A DNA stretch of 16,606 nt from JBECKQ01 sp040235375 (lineage in GTDB: Bacteria; Planctomycetota; Phycisphaerae; UBA1845). Where the stretch lies: contig JBECKQ010000482.1 in the NCBI GenBank assembly GCA_040235375.1, positions 1 to 16,606 of the forward strand, given 5' to 3'. A model generated the notes under the pieces. It had not been told where the DNA came from, did not search any database, and was given only the letters and a program-made list of their open reading frames with translations. Positions 1-6,925 of this stretch are shown piece by piece (the first letter of the stretch is position 1; the number at the start of each line of letters is the position of its first letter). Position numbers and translations under genes: made by a program.

Positions 1-805
1 AGGCGACGGAGACGAAGAAGCACGCGGGCACGCGGTGAAGTTCGGCCATTTTCACGCCGAGCACGGTGGTCTTGCCGCCGAAGCCCATCGGGCCGATGCC
101 GAGTTCGTTGATCTCCTTGAGAAGCTGACCCTCCATGCGGTCGAGGTCGGCGTCGGGGTTGCGGTCGCCCAGCGGGCGGAAGAACTGCTCTTTGGCCTTG
201 ATCATGCTCGAGGCCCGGTCGCCGCCGATGCCGACGCCGAGGATGCCTGGGGCGCAGCCGAGGCCCTGGGCCTTGTTCGCGGCGTCGAGCACCGCCTTGC
301 GCACGCCCTTCAGATCGCGCGTGGCCGGAAACTCGGGCGAGGGGATGGTGTACTGCGCGCCGCAGTTTTCCGAGCCGCCGCCTTTAAGCATGAGAGCGAT
401 GTGAATGCTGTCCTGCTCCCACTCGTCGAAGTGGATGGTGGGGAAGTCGCGCCCGGTGTTGTCGCCGCTGTTCTTGCCGGACAGCGCCGCCATGGCGTTC
501 GGGCGGAGGTAGGCCCGCTCGGTGGCGATGCGGACGGCGGCCAGGATCTGCTCGCGGATTTCACGCTGCGACTGTCCGGCTGGGTAGTGCACGTGGAAGA
601 TCGGCGTGCCCGTATCCTGGCAGATCGGGCGGTTGGTCTGGCGCGACAGCCGGATGTTCTCGAGGATCGTGTCGAGCGCGCCGCGAGCGGCGGAATCCGG
701 GTTTTCGTTATCACGCGCCTTCTCGATGGCCTGCTCGACGTCGGGCGCAAGGTCGCAGGAGACGGAACGTATGAGGTCGACAATGTTCTCGGTCAGGTCG
801 GTCAT
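1..805 (-). CDS. fumA: Fumarate hydratase class I, alpha subunit (3' end cut by window)
   Basis: This is the alpha part of class I (4Fe-4S) fumarase, which interconverts fumarate and malate in the cytoplasm as a TCA-cycle step. The visible 268 residues show CQDTG at 62-66 (first cluster cysteine), GGGSENCG at 142-149 and GCAPGILGVGIGGD at 183-196 (second cluster cysteine), followed by GGKTTVLGVK at 243-252. The third cysteine normally sits just after the last visible residues (PACFFVSVA), so the end of the alpha domain lies just outside. ATG at 805 is preceded by a GAGGTAA ribosome site. It is divergent from the sugar transporter genes. Two-subunit enzymes have a beta gene downstream, while fused enzymes continue as one chain; the window cannot decide which. 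The tartrate dehydratase alpha subunit (TtdA) is the main alternative reading, so the symbol is approximate. Confidence 0.93.
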   Translation of the reverse strand, partial: MTDLTENIVDLIRSVSCDLAPDVEQAIEKARDNENPDSAARGALDTILENIRLSRQTNRPICQDTGTPIFHVHYPAGQSQREIREQILAAVRIATERAYLRPNAMAALSGKNSGDNTGRDFPTIHFDEWEQDSIHIALMLKGGGSENCGAQYTIPSPEFPATRDLKGVRKAVLDAANKAQGLGCAPGILGVGIGGDRASSMIKAKEQFFRPLGDRNPDADLDRMEGQLLKEINELGIGPMGFGGKTTVLGVKMAELHRVPACFFVSVA

Positions 806-844
806 GGCTTACCTCATGTTGAATTGCGGCACTTCGAGCCAAAC

Positions 845-865
845 GAGACGGATCAATACCGTCTC
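845..865 (-). promoter_or_regulatory. Perfect 7-bp inverted repeat in the fumarase leader
   Basis: GAGACGG (845-851) and CCGTCTC (859-865) are perfectly complementary around a 7-nt AT-rich centre. The element lies about 17-37 nt downstream of the predicted start of the fumarase transcript. It could act as an operator for a dimeric repressor or as a leader hairpin; the sequence does not say which. Confidence 0.45.
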
Positions 866-888
866 ACTTCGCGATACGAACGGCGACG

Positions 889-897
889 ATTATAGCA
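889..897 (-). promoter_or_regulatory. Extended -10 promoter element for the fumarase gene
   Basis: Reading the minus strand, TGCTATAAT (897 down to 889) is a perfect sigma-70 -10 hexamer with the TGn extension. No good -35 is visible, as is usual for extended -10 promoters. Transcription would start near 882, giving a leader of roughly 75 nt before the fumarase ATG at 805. Confidence 0.6.
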
Positions 898-981
898 ATT
901 GGGGCGGAAGATACAGCCCCGGTGACTCTCCCTCTTGCGATTAGGGGGAGTTTGTGGAGTATGTGGGCTGGAACCGTGTTC

Positions 982-1105
982 GGGCGAAATGCCCTCATGT
1001 ACCGCTCGAGAGCGGTGCAACATGGCGCGGGTGGCACGGTCTGACTTAAAGGGGCAGGCGGTGGAAATGGCGAGCGCCAAAACTGGCTGCGCTGCTCAAG
1101 CGCAG
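982..1105 (+). other. Hairpin-rich leader before the sugar-binding lipoprotein gene
   Basis: The 335-bp space between the divergent fumarase and transporter genes holds no gene I can support. Near the transporter it carries successive inverted repeats. GGGC/GCCC lies at 982-985 and 991-994. ACCGCT-CGAG-AGCGGT lies at 1001-1016, extendable to 9 bp with one G-U pair. CTGCGCT/AGCGCAG lies at 1087-1093 and 1099-1105. The 1001-1016 element resembles a sugar-regulator operator as much as an RNA hairpin. No clear -35/-10 pair was found for the + strand, and I recognise no riboswitch class. Confidence 0.4.
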
Positions 1106-1140
1106 TGGCACACGGGGCGCCGCGCGGTTCAGGCAGGCGA

Positions 1141-2433
1141 ATGAACATGCGGCTTCGGCATTGGACAGTCTGTACGGCTGCGGCAGCGATCACGATGCTG
1201 ACTGTCGTGATGGCCGGATGCGAGCGACATGAGGGCCAACCTGAGGGCTTTCACGTGGTCACTGTGTGGTCGCATCGCGGTCGTGAGGAGGAGCACGCGG
1301 CGATGCAGTCGATCGTCCGCGCGTTCAACGAGGCCCACGCGTCCGAGAAGAAGCGCATCGTGGTCAACTTCTTTCCGGACCGACAGTATGCGGACAAGGT
1401 CTCGATCGCCGCGGCATCGTCGCGGCTGCCGGACGTGGTGGACATCGACGGTCCGTACGTCGGCCCGTGGGCGGCGGAAGGGCTGCTCGTGCCGATTGAC
1501 GCGTACGTGGACGAGAAAATGCGCGCCGACTTCCTCAAGACGATCATCGAGCAGGGCACGTATCGTGAGCACTTGTACGCACTCGGGGCGTTCGATTCAG
1601 CGTTGGCCGTATACTACAACAGGAAAATGACCGACGCGGTGGGCCTGTCGCCGCCCGAGCACGTGGACGACGCTTGGACGTGGGAGCAGTTCGTCGATGC
1701 CCTGGAGCGGGTGAAGCCGCACGCAGCGGTCGCGGCTTCCTTGCATATGGACGAGCCAGGCGCGGAATGGCTTACGTATGCGTTCAGTCCGCTGATCTGG
1801 TCGAACGGCGGGCGGCTGATCGACGTGAGGGATCACCGTGTGGCCGGCGTTTTGGACAGTCCGGCCAGCGTGGATGCGATTCGCAAGTGGCAGTCGCTGT
1901 TCAAGCGGGGGCTCGCGGAGGCCACGACGACGAATCCCAATCCGTTTGCGGCCGGCTTGGCGGCGTTTGACTGGACGGGGCACTGGATGGTGCCCAGCTT
2001 TGAAGCGGCGAAGGGACTGGACTTCGGGGTAATGCCGCTGCCGCGGGTGGGGGCGAAGTGTGTCACTGCTTCAGGTAGTTGGTGCTGGGGGATATCGCGG
2101 GACTGCAAGGACAAGGCGCTGGCGTGGGAGGTTCTGGCGTGGTTTGTAAGTCCGGAGCATGGTATCCGCCCGATGGTCGAGGCGAACGGCGCCGTGCCCG
2201 GCCGGCCTAGTGCGTTCAAGTACTTTCCGAAGTTCAAGAAAATGCCGTACCGGCTGTTTCGCGAGCAGCTCGAGAAGGCAGGCCGGGCGCGGCCGCGAAC
2301 GGCGGTGTACCTGTCATTGACGCATGCGTTCGCCGATGCGCTGCGGGATATCTCGGTGGGGGCGGATGTAAAGAAGCGGTTGACGCAGGCGGCGAACGAG
2401 GTGCAGCGTATTCTGGATCGGTCGCGGCATTGA
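1141..2433 (+). CDS. Sugar ABC transporter substrate-binding lipoprotein (family 1)
   Basis: This is the extracytoplasmic solute-binding protein of a carbohydrate ABC importer of the CUT1 type, which captures sugar or glycerol-phosphate-like solutes and hands them to the two permeases downstream. The 430-residue chain has a lipoprotein signal peptide (hydrophobic stretch about residues 9-25, VMAGC with Cys27 as the lipidation site). The mature part opens with VVTVWSHRG and contains the family's typical blocks: an early FNEAHASEKK segment, LPDVVDIDGPYVGPWA, YALGAFDSALAVYYNRK and TASGSWCWGISRDCKDKALAWEVLAWFVSPE. ATG 1141 places the signal peptide correctly; a GTG at 1105 would add 12 unlikely residues, and ATG 1147 is also possible. 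The ribosome site is weak. Two permease genes follow. The substrate cannot be read from sequence. Confidence 0.9.
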   Translation: MNMRLRHWTVCTAAAAITMLTVVMAGCERHEGQPEGFHVVTVWSHRGREEEHAAMQSIVRAFNEAHASEKKRIVVNFFPDRQYADKVSIAAASSRLPDVVDIDGPYVGPWAAEGLLVPIDAYVDEKMRADFLKTIIEQGTYREHLYALGAFDSALAVYYNRKMTDAVGLSPPEHVDDAWTWEQFVDALERVKPHAAVAASLHMDEPGAEWLTYAFSPLIWSNGGRLIDVRDHRVAGVLDSPASVDAIRKWQSLFKRGLAEATTTNPNPFAAGLAAFDWTGHWMVPSFEAAKGLDFGVMPLPRVGAKCVTASGSWCWGISRDCKDKALAWEVLAWFVSPEHGIRPMVEANGAVPGRPSAFKYFPKFKKMPYRLFREQLEKAGRARPRTAVYLSLTHAFADALRDISVGADVKKRLTQAANEVQRILDRSRH

Positions 2434-2461
2434 ACGGCGTGTTGCGGCGTGCCTGCGCTGC

Positions 2462-2492
2462 CCACGGCCTGCCCCTGCGGGCCAGACCGTGG
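2462..2492 (+). other. Intercistronic stem-loop between binding protein and first permease
   Basis: CCACGG (2462-2467) pairs with CCGTGG (2487-2492), and an inner GCCC-CTGC-GGGC hairpin (2471-2482) sits inside it. It lies in the 78-bp gap after the binding-protein stop. Hairpins in this position often protect or partly terminate the upstream message, so that binding protein is made in excess over permease. That role is inferred here. Confidence 0.45.
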
Positions 2493-2511
2493 CTTCGCGT
2501 GAGAGTCGGTG

Positions 2512-3408
2512 ATGCTGAAGACGAGGACAGGTGAGTGGATTGCCGCGGTGCTCTTCGTCCTGCCGGCGTGCGCGCTGATCGGCGCATTCGTGTTCTGGCC
2601 GGCGCTGGTGATGGCGCGCACCAGCCTGCACCGCCAGGCGCTCACCAGTCCGCAGGTGGGTCCGTACATCGGCGGTGACAATTATACGGCACTCGCCGAC
2701 GATCCGGAGTTCCAGCGCGCCGCGGGCAACACGGCTTTTTTCAGCGTGCTCGTGATTCCGTTTCAGACGGCGCTGGCTCTGCTGCTGGCGATGTGGGTGA
2801 ACGGCCCGCGGTGGTCGCGACGAGCGCTGCGCGCGGCGGTGTTCTTACCGACGACCATGTCGCTGACCGTGCTGGCCGTGCTGTGGAAGCTGCTTTACGA
2901 GCCGGCCAGCGCCACCGGGGCCGGCCTGTTCAACGGCCTGCTGGCCAGCACGGGATTGCCCACCCAGCCGTTCCTCACCAGCCCGCACCAGGCCATGCTG
3001 TGCATCGTGGTGATGAGCATCTGGCAGGGCGTGGGCTTCCAGATGATGATCCTGCTGTCCGGCCTGCAGACGATTCCGCCGCAGCGGTACGAGGCGGCGG
3101 CGCTCGACGGGGCGGGCCGTCTGCGCGGGTTCTGGCATGTGACGCTGCCGGGCGTGGCCCCCACGATGGTGGTCGTCGTGCTGATCACGACGATCTTCGC
3201 GCTCAAGCTGTTCGTGCAGCCCTACCTGATGACCAACGGTGGGCCCAGCGAATCGACCATTTCCGTGGTGCAGTACATCTACCGGGCGGCGTTCTTCCAG
3301 CGTGACCTCGGCCTGGCGTGTGCGGTCGGCCTGCTGTTTTTCATTGTGGTGACGGCCGTGGCCATCGCCCAGCGCGTGCTGCTGCGGCGGGCGGAGACCA
3401 TGTCATGA
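2512..3408 (+). CDS. Sugar ABC transporter permease, MalF/UgpA type
   Basis: This is one of two inner-membrane permease subunits of the importer. The 298-residue product starts with a hydrophobic helix (about 9-35). It shows further membrane segments near 72-95, 105-128, 160-185, 217-240 and 270-290, and it carries the cytoplasmic EAA loop that docks on the ATPase (EAAALDGAG from residue 194, ending in LPGVAP at 212-217). The MTNGGPSEST segment is typical of MalF-like permeases. ATG 2512 is chosen because GAGAG lies 6 nt upstream; a GTG directly before it (2509) is possible. Its stop overlaps the next start by 4 nt (ATGA), so the two permeases are translationally coupled. Confidence 0.92.
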   Translation: MLKTRTGEWIAAVLFVLPACALIGAFVFWPALVMARTSLHRQALTSPQVGPYIGGDNYTALADDPEFQRAAGNTAFFSVLVIPFQTALALLLAMWVNGPRWSRRALRAAVFLPTTMSLTVLAVLWKLLYEPASATGAGLFNGLLASTGLPTQPFLTSPHQAMLCIVVMSIWQGVGFQMMILLSGLQTIPPQRYEAAALDGAGRLRGFWHVTLPGVAPTMVVVVLITTIFALKLFVQPYLMTNGGPSESTISVVQYIYRAAFFQRDLGLACAVGLLFFIVVTAVAIAQRVLLRRAETMS

Positions 3409-4262
3409 GTGGGCGGCGCGTCAAGCGAATCGCGACTGGCATAGCGGCGATCGCCGTGGCGCTCGTGTTCATTGCGCCGGTGCTGTGGATGGTGGCGGCG
3501 TCGCTGAAGCCGGAGGCGGCGATACACAAGGAAGTGGATTCGCTCAAGAGCTTCGTGCCCGCTCCGCTGACGTTGAAGAACTACGAAGACGTGCCGCGCC
3601 GGACCAACTTCGGAACGGTGCTGCTGAACACGATCATCGTCGTCGTGCTGGTCGCGGTGGGCGGGATACTGGTGAACGGGCCGGCGGCGTTTGCCTTTGC
3701 ACGCATGAAGTTCCCCGGGCGGGACCTCGTATTCATGATCCTGGTGGCGAGCATCGTGCTTCCATTGGAGGTGATCGTCATCCCCTTGTTCATGACCGTG
3801 CGCACGATGTACGGCGCGGTGGACGTGCTGGGCGAGCGAGGCTGGACGCTCGCGGCGCTGAGCGTGCCGTTCATGGCCAAGGCGTTCAACATCTTCCTGC
3901 TGCGGCAGCATTTCATGTCGCTGCCGCGGTCGTTGCAGGAGGCGGCGTTTCTGGACGGGCTCGGCTGGTGGGGCGTCTACTGGCGGGTGGCGCTGCCGAA
4001 CGTGAAGGTGGCGCTGGTGACGGTTGTCCTGCTGGATTTCGTCATTCATTGGAACGACTTTCTGTGGCCGCTGGTGATCTGCCTCAGCGACAACTCGCGG
4101 ACGATTCAGCTCGGATTGGGGAACTTCTTCACGCAGCCGCCGATCGCTTGGGGCGATATCATGGCGTACGCTGTGCTGGCGACGATTCCGGTGATGGTGG
4201 CGTTTCTGCTCGGGCAGCGCTGGATCGTGCAGTCCGTGGCGCCGACCGGCGAGCGCGAGTAG
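3405..4262 (+). CDS. Sugar ABC transporter permease, MalG/UgpE type
   Basis: This is the second permease subunit, 285 residues. It has a first membrane helix at about 10-32 followed by the usual SLKPEAAI segment. Further helices lie near 72-98, 107-130, 150-168, 200-222 and 253-273. The EAA loop is at 179-202 (EAAFLDGLGWWGVYWRVALP). HWNDFLWPL at 215-223 is the hallmark of MalG-like subunits. The start ATG at 3405 overlaps the upstream stop. No ATP-binding subunit gene follows, so the importer must borrow a multitask ATPase encoded elsewhere (MsmX-like behaviour, known for CUT1 systems). The next gene, a nitroreductase, begins 33 bp after the stop on the same strand. Confidence 0.93.
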   Translation: MSGRRVKRIATGIAAIAVALVFIAPVLWMVAASLKPEAAIHKEVDSLKSFVPAPLTLKNYEDVPRRTNFGTVLLNTIIVVVLVAVGGILVNGPAAFAFARMKFPGRDLVFMILVASIVLPLEVIVIPLFMTVRTMYGAVDVLGERGWTLAALSVPFMAKAFNIFLLRQHFMSLPRSLQEAAFLDGLGWWGVYWRVALPNVKVALVTVVLLDFVIHWNDFLWPLVICLSDNSRTIQLGLGNFFTQPPIAWGDIMAYAVLATIPVMVAFLLGQRWIVQSVAPTGERE

Positions 4263-4295
4263 CACGCAAAGCGGTTCTGGTTCGGAGGGTAACAC

Positions 4296-4964
4296 ATGCG
4301 TTCACGTTTGATCCATGCGGCAGGCTTGGTGGTCGCGTTGGCGGCGACCGCGGTGGTTCTCGGCGTCGGGGCGGGCGATGAGGACCGGTTGCCGCCGCCG
4401 AAGATGAAGGGTTCGATGTCGCTCGAGCAGGCGATCGCGCAGCGGCGTTCGGTGCGGAGCTTCACCGATCAATCGCTGACGCGCGAGGAACTGTCGCAGC
4501 TCTGCTGGGCGGCGCAGGGGATCACCGACCAGGCGAAAGGGCGCCGGGCGGCGCCGTCCGCAGGGGCGCTGTACCCGATTGAGTTGTACGTGGTCACGTC
4601 TGACAACGTCGAGCACTACGTGCCGAAGGAGCACCGCCTCGAACGGCACGCAGCCGGCAACCATCGCCAGGCGTTGCAGGCGGCGGCGTATGGGCAGAAC
4701 TCGGCGGGGCAGGCGAGCGTGTGCTTCGTGATCGCGGCGGTCGTCGAGCGGACGGCGAAGAAGTATGGCCCGCGCGCCGAGCGGTACTGCTTCCTCGAGG
4801 CGGGGCACGTCGCGCAGAATCTTCTTCTCCAGGCGACGGCGTTGAGCTTGGCCGGCGTGCCGGCCGGCGCGTTCGAGGACGACGATGTGGCGAAGGCGCT
4901 CGAACTGCTCCCCGACCAGCGCGTGCTCTACCTCGTCCCGATCGGCCACGCGGCGGGGCACTGA
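4296..4964 (+). CDS. Exported SagB-type nitroreductase-family protein
   Basis: This is an FMN-dependent oxidoreductase-like protein of the nitroreductase superfamily, nearest to the SagB/ThcOx type. The 222-residue product has an N-terminal Sec-type signal or anchor (about 5-26, no twin arginine). The FMN-fold motifs follow: LEQAIAQRRSVRSF at 43-56, PSAGALYPIELYVV at 87-100, a helix LEAGHVAQNLLLQATAL at 167-183 and the closing LYLVPIGHA at 211-219. Unlike true SagB enzymes of peptide heterocycle biosynthesis, it has no cyclase domain and no precursor peptide gene beside it, and it appears to be exported. GGAGGG lies 7 nt before ATG. It may share the transporter transcript. The substrate is unknown; the family call is strong, the function open. 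Confidence 0.85.
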   Translation: MRSRLIHAAGLVVALAATAVVLGVGAGDEDRLPPPKMKGSMSLEQAIAQRRSVRSFTDQSLTREELSQLCWAAQGITDQAKGRRAAPSAGALYPIELYVVTSDNVEHYVPKEHRLERHAAGNHRQALQAAAYGQNSAGQASVCFVIAAVVERTAKKYGPRAERYCFLEAGHVAQNLLLQATALSLAGVPAGAFEDDDVAKALELLPDQRVLYLVPIGHAAGH

Positions 4965-4980
4965 GCTCACCGCGGACGCT

Positions 4981-5027
4981 GGCGAGCACTCGCCGTGGGA
5001 CATCCCAGCGGCCTGACGGCCGGGATG
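4981..5027. terminator. Two adjacent stem-loops between convergent genes
   Basis: GGCGA-GCAC-TCGCC (4982-region, arms within 4981-4994) is followed by CATCCC/GGGATG (5001-5006 and 5022-5027) enclosing GGCC-TGAC-GGCC. Both lie in the 75-bp gap between the stops of the nitroreductase and the SRPBCC gene. Neither has a T-tract, as is common in GC-rich genomes. A bidirectional terminator is the natural reading. Confidence 0.55.
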
Positions 5028-5039
5028 CCCTTCCACGGA

Positions 5040-5498
5040 CTACGCCCCATCCGGTATCTCCGGTTCTACGAGCTGCGCCAGTTGCGAGAGCGATTCCTGC
5101 CAGCCCAGGTAGCACATTTCCGGAGGTATGGCCGCGGGCACACCCGCCTGCTCAATATCCAAATTCGTACCGCACGCGACTTTTCGCAGCGTGATACGGA
5201 CCTGCATTTCCCCTGGCAGATTGGGGTTGTCGAATTTGTCCGTGTAACGGATTCGCTCGTTCGATGACAGCTCGACGTAGCGGCCTCCGAACGAATGACT
5301 CGCACCCGTGGTGAAGTTCGTAAACGACATCCGATAGCCGCCTCCCACGTGCGCGTCCATCTCGTGCACCTTCCCGGTAAAACCATGCGGCGGAAGCCAC
5401 TTGACCATCGCCTGCGGATCAAGGAATGCACGGTACACGCGTTCAGCCGGGGCGCGCAGCACGCGATGAAGGCGGATTGTGTTCGTTGAATCGGCCAT
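5040..5498 (-). CDS. SRPBCC / AHSA1-like (START fold) protein
   Basis: This is a 152-residue single-domain protein of the Bet v1-like SRPBCC superfamily, AHSA1 branch, a fold that holds small hydrophobic ligands or assists chaperones. Visible family features are LHRVLRAPAERVYRAFLDP at 10-28, KWLPPHGF at 33-40, the GGGYRMSF strand at 52-59, GGRYVEL at 71-77, ERIRYTDKF at 81-89, and the closing helix GWQESLSQLAQLVEPEI at 132-148. ATG 5498 is chosen over an upstream ATG (5594) because AAGGAG lies just upstream and the domain starts here. It converges on the nitroreductase. Such genes often sit beside an ArsR-type regulator, but none is present. The ligand is unknown. Confidence 0.85.
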   Translation of the reverse strand: MADSTNTIRLHRVLRAPAERVYRAFLDPQAMVKWLPPHGFTGKVHEMDAHVGGGYRMSFTNFTTGASHSFGGRYVELSSNERIRYTDKFDNPNLPGEMQVRITLRKVACGTNLDIEQAGVPAAIPPEMCYLGWQESLSQLAQLVEPEIPDGA

Positions 5499-5530
5499 TG
5501 CAGGTAGGTCTCCTTTCGTGTCTTGAACTC

Positions 5531-5548
5531 GAGAACCGCTCAGTTCTC
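5531..5548. promoter_or_regulatory. Perfect 6-bp inverted repeat upstream of the SRPBCC gene
   Basis: GAGAAC (5531-5536) and GTTCTC (5543-5548) flank a 6-nt centre, 33 bp upstream of the SRPBCC start in the 248-bp divergent gap. The position suits a repressor site. The rest of the gap shows no clear promoter for either gene. Confidence 0.35.
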
Positions 5549-5746
5549 TCATACTCTGGTCGATCGGCGCGCTGCCAGCCAGACGCGAATCCAAAAATCC
5601 GGATAAACCGGGGGCCTATGTCTCGCCATCAATGCCAGTTCGGCAGCTCGGCGAATCGGGTTACGCTCACGCCTTCTCGGCGCACCTCTGGCGATCGGCT
5701 GCCGCAACTGCGACAATATCATCCGGGCAGAAGGATGGAGTGAATC

Positions 5747-6925
5747 ATGAGTTGCGTACGTCTACTGGTTGGCACGCGCAAGGGCGCGTTCATTCTGACA
5801 TCGGACAGCCGGCGCCAGCATTGGGATATCGACGGCCCGCACTTCGCCGGTTGGGAAATCTACCACCTGAAGGGATCGCCGGTTGATCCGAACCGCATCT
5901 ACGCCTCCCAATCGAGCGCGTGGTTCGGGCAGATCATCCAGCGTTCCGATGACGGCGGAAAGTCCTGGAGCGCGCCGGGTGGAGAGAAGACGCCCGGTCC
6001 TCTTGACCCGCCCGGCGGCCTGAGCAACAGGTTTGTGTACGACACGTCGGCCTCGACCGGCAAACCGCTGACCACGCACCAGTGGTACGACGGCACGCAG
6101 CATCCCTGGGAGTTCAAGCGCGTCTGGCACCTCGAGCCGTCACTCGCCGATCCCGACACGGCCTATGCCGGCGTTGAAGACGCCGCCATCTTCCGCACGT
6201 CGGACGGCGGCAAGACATGGCAGGAACTGGCCGGCCTGCGCGGCCACGGCTCCGGACCCAAGTGGCAGCCAGGCGCCGGCGGCATGTGCCTGCACACGAT
6301 CGTGCAGGACCCGAAGAACCCGGACCGCATCTTCATCGCCATCTCCGCGGCGGGCGTCTTTCGCACCGATGATGGCGGCAAGACGTGGGCCCCGAAGAAC
6401 CGTGGATTGACCTCGCAGTATCTGCCCGATCCCAATGTCGAGATCGGCTTCTGCGTCCACCGCATCGCTCTTCACCCGTCGCGCCCGGACACCTTGTACA
6501 TGCAGTTGCACTGGCACGTGTGTCGAAGTGATGACGGCGGCGATTCGTGGCACAAGGTCAGCGGCAATCTGCCCAGCGACTTCGGTTTCCCTATCGTCGT
6601 CCACGCCCACGAACCCGAAACGATCTACGTCGTTCCGATACTCAGCGACTCGCTGCACTATCCGCCGGACGGCAAGCTGCGCGTCTACCGCAGCCGCGCC
6701 GGCGGCAATGAATGGGAGCCACTGACCAACGGGCTGCCGCAGAGCGATTGCTACGTCAACATCTTGCGCGGCGCCATGTCCGTCGATTCGTGCGACCCCT
6801 GCGGAATTTATTTCGGCACCACCGGCGGCCAGGTTTATGCATCGGCCGATTCCGGCGACATCTGGTCGCCCATCGTGCGCGACCTGCCGGCCGTACTTTC
6901 CGTCGAGGCCCAGACACTGCCGTGA
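5747..6925 (+). CDS. Asp-box (BNR) beta-propeller protein
   Basis: This 392-residue protein is built from sialidase/VPS10-like beta-propeller repeats. Five Asp-boxes are visible: SDDGGKSW (67-74), TSDGGKTW (151-158), TDDGGKTW (207-214), SDDGGDSW (261-268) and SADSGDIW (366-373), with a degenerate copy SRAGGNEW (316-323). Between them run strand patterns such as DPDTAYAGV, DPKNPDRIFIAIS and HPSRPDTLYMQLHW. There is no signal peptide (it begins MSCVRLLVGTRKGAF), so it should be cytoplasmic, unlike secreted sialidases. I see no sialidase catalytic set, so an enzyme activity should not be assumed. GGATGGAG precedes the ATG. Its TGA overlaps the GTG start of the next gene, a MoaD/ThiS-like protein, which suggests the two proteins are made and act together. 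Confidence 0.85.
   Translation: MSCVRLLVGTRKGAFILTSDSRRQHWDIDGPHFAGWEIYHLKGSPVDPNRIYASQSSAWFGQIIQRSDDGGKSWSAPGGEKTPGPLDPPGGLSNRFVYDTSASTGKPLTTHQWYDGTQHPWEFKRVWHLEPSLADPDTAYAGVEDAAIFRTSDGGKTWQELAGLRGHGSGPKWQPGAGGMCLHTIVQDPKNPDRIFIAISAAGVFRTDDGGKTWAPKNRGLTSQYLPDPNVEIGFCVHRIALHPSRPDTLYMQLHWHVCRSDDGGDSWHKVSGNLPSDFGFPIVVHAHEPETIYVVPILSDSLHYPPDGKLRVYRSRAGGNEWEPLTNGLPQSDCYVNILRGAMSVDSCDPCGIYFGTTGGQVYASADSGDIWSPIVRDLPAVLSVEAQTLP

Noticed and set aside
35..895. Long + strand open frame opposite the fumarase gene
   Set aside because: The minus strand reads as fumarase with all motifs; the + frame is Arg/Ala/Gly-rich without any recognisable motif and is a GC-driven shadow.
3279..4295. 338-codon minus-strand open frame opposite the MalG-type permease
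   Set aside because: His/Arg/Gln-rich composition and no family features; the + strand carries a complete permease with EAA loop.
4302..5036. Minus-strand open frame opposite the nitroreductase
   Set aside because: Arg-rich shadow; the nitroreductase motifs and ribosome site on the + strand are clear, and this frame runs through the convergent stem-loops.
5747..6925. Annotation of the Asp-box protein as a sialidase or glycosyl hydrolase
   Set aside because: Asp-boxes are structural, no sialidase active-site set was visible and there is no export signal, so only the fold is called.
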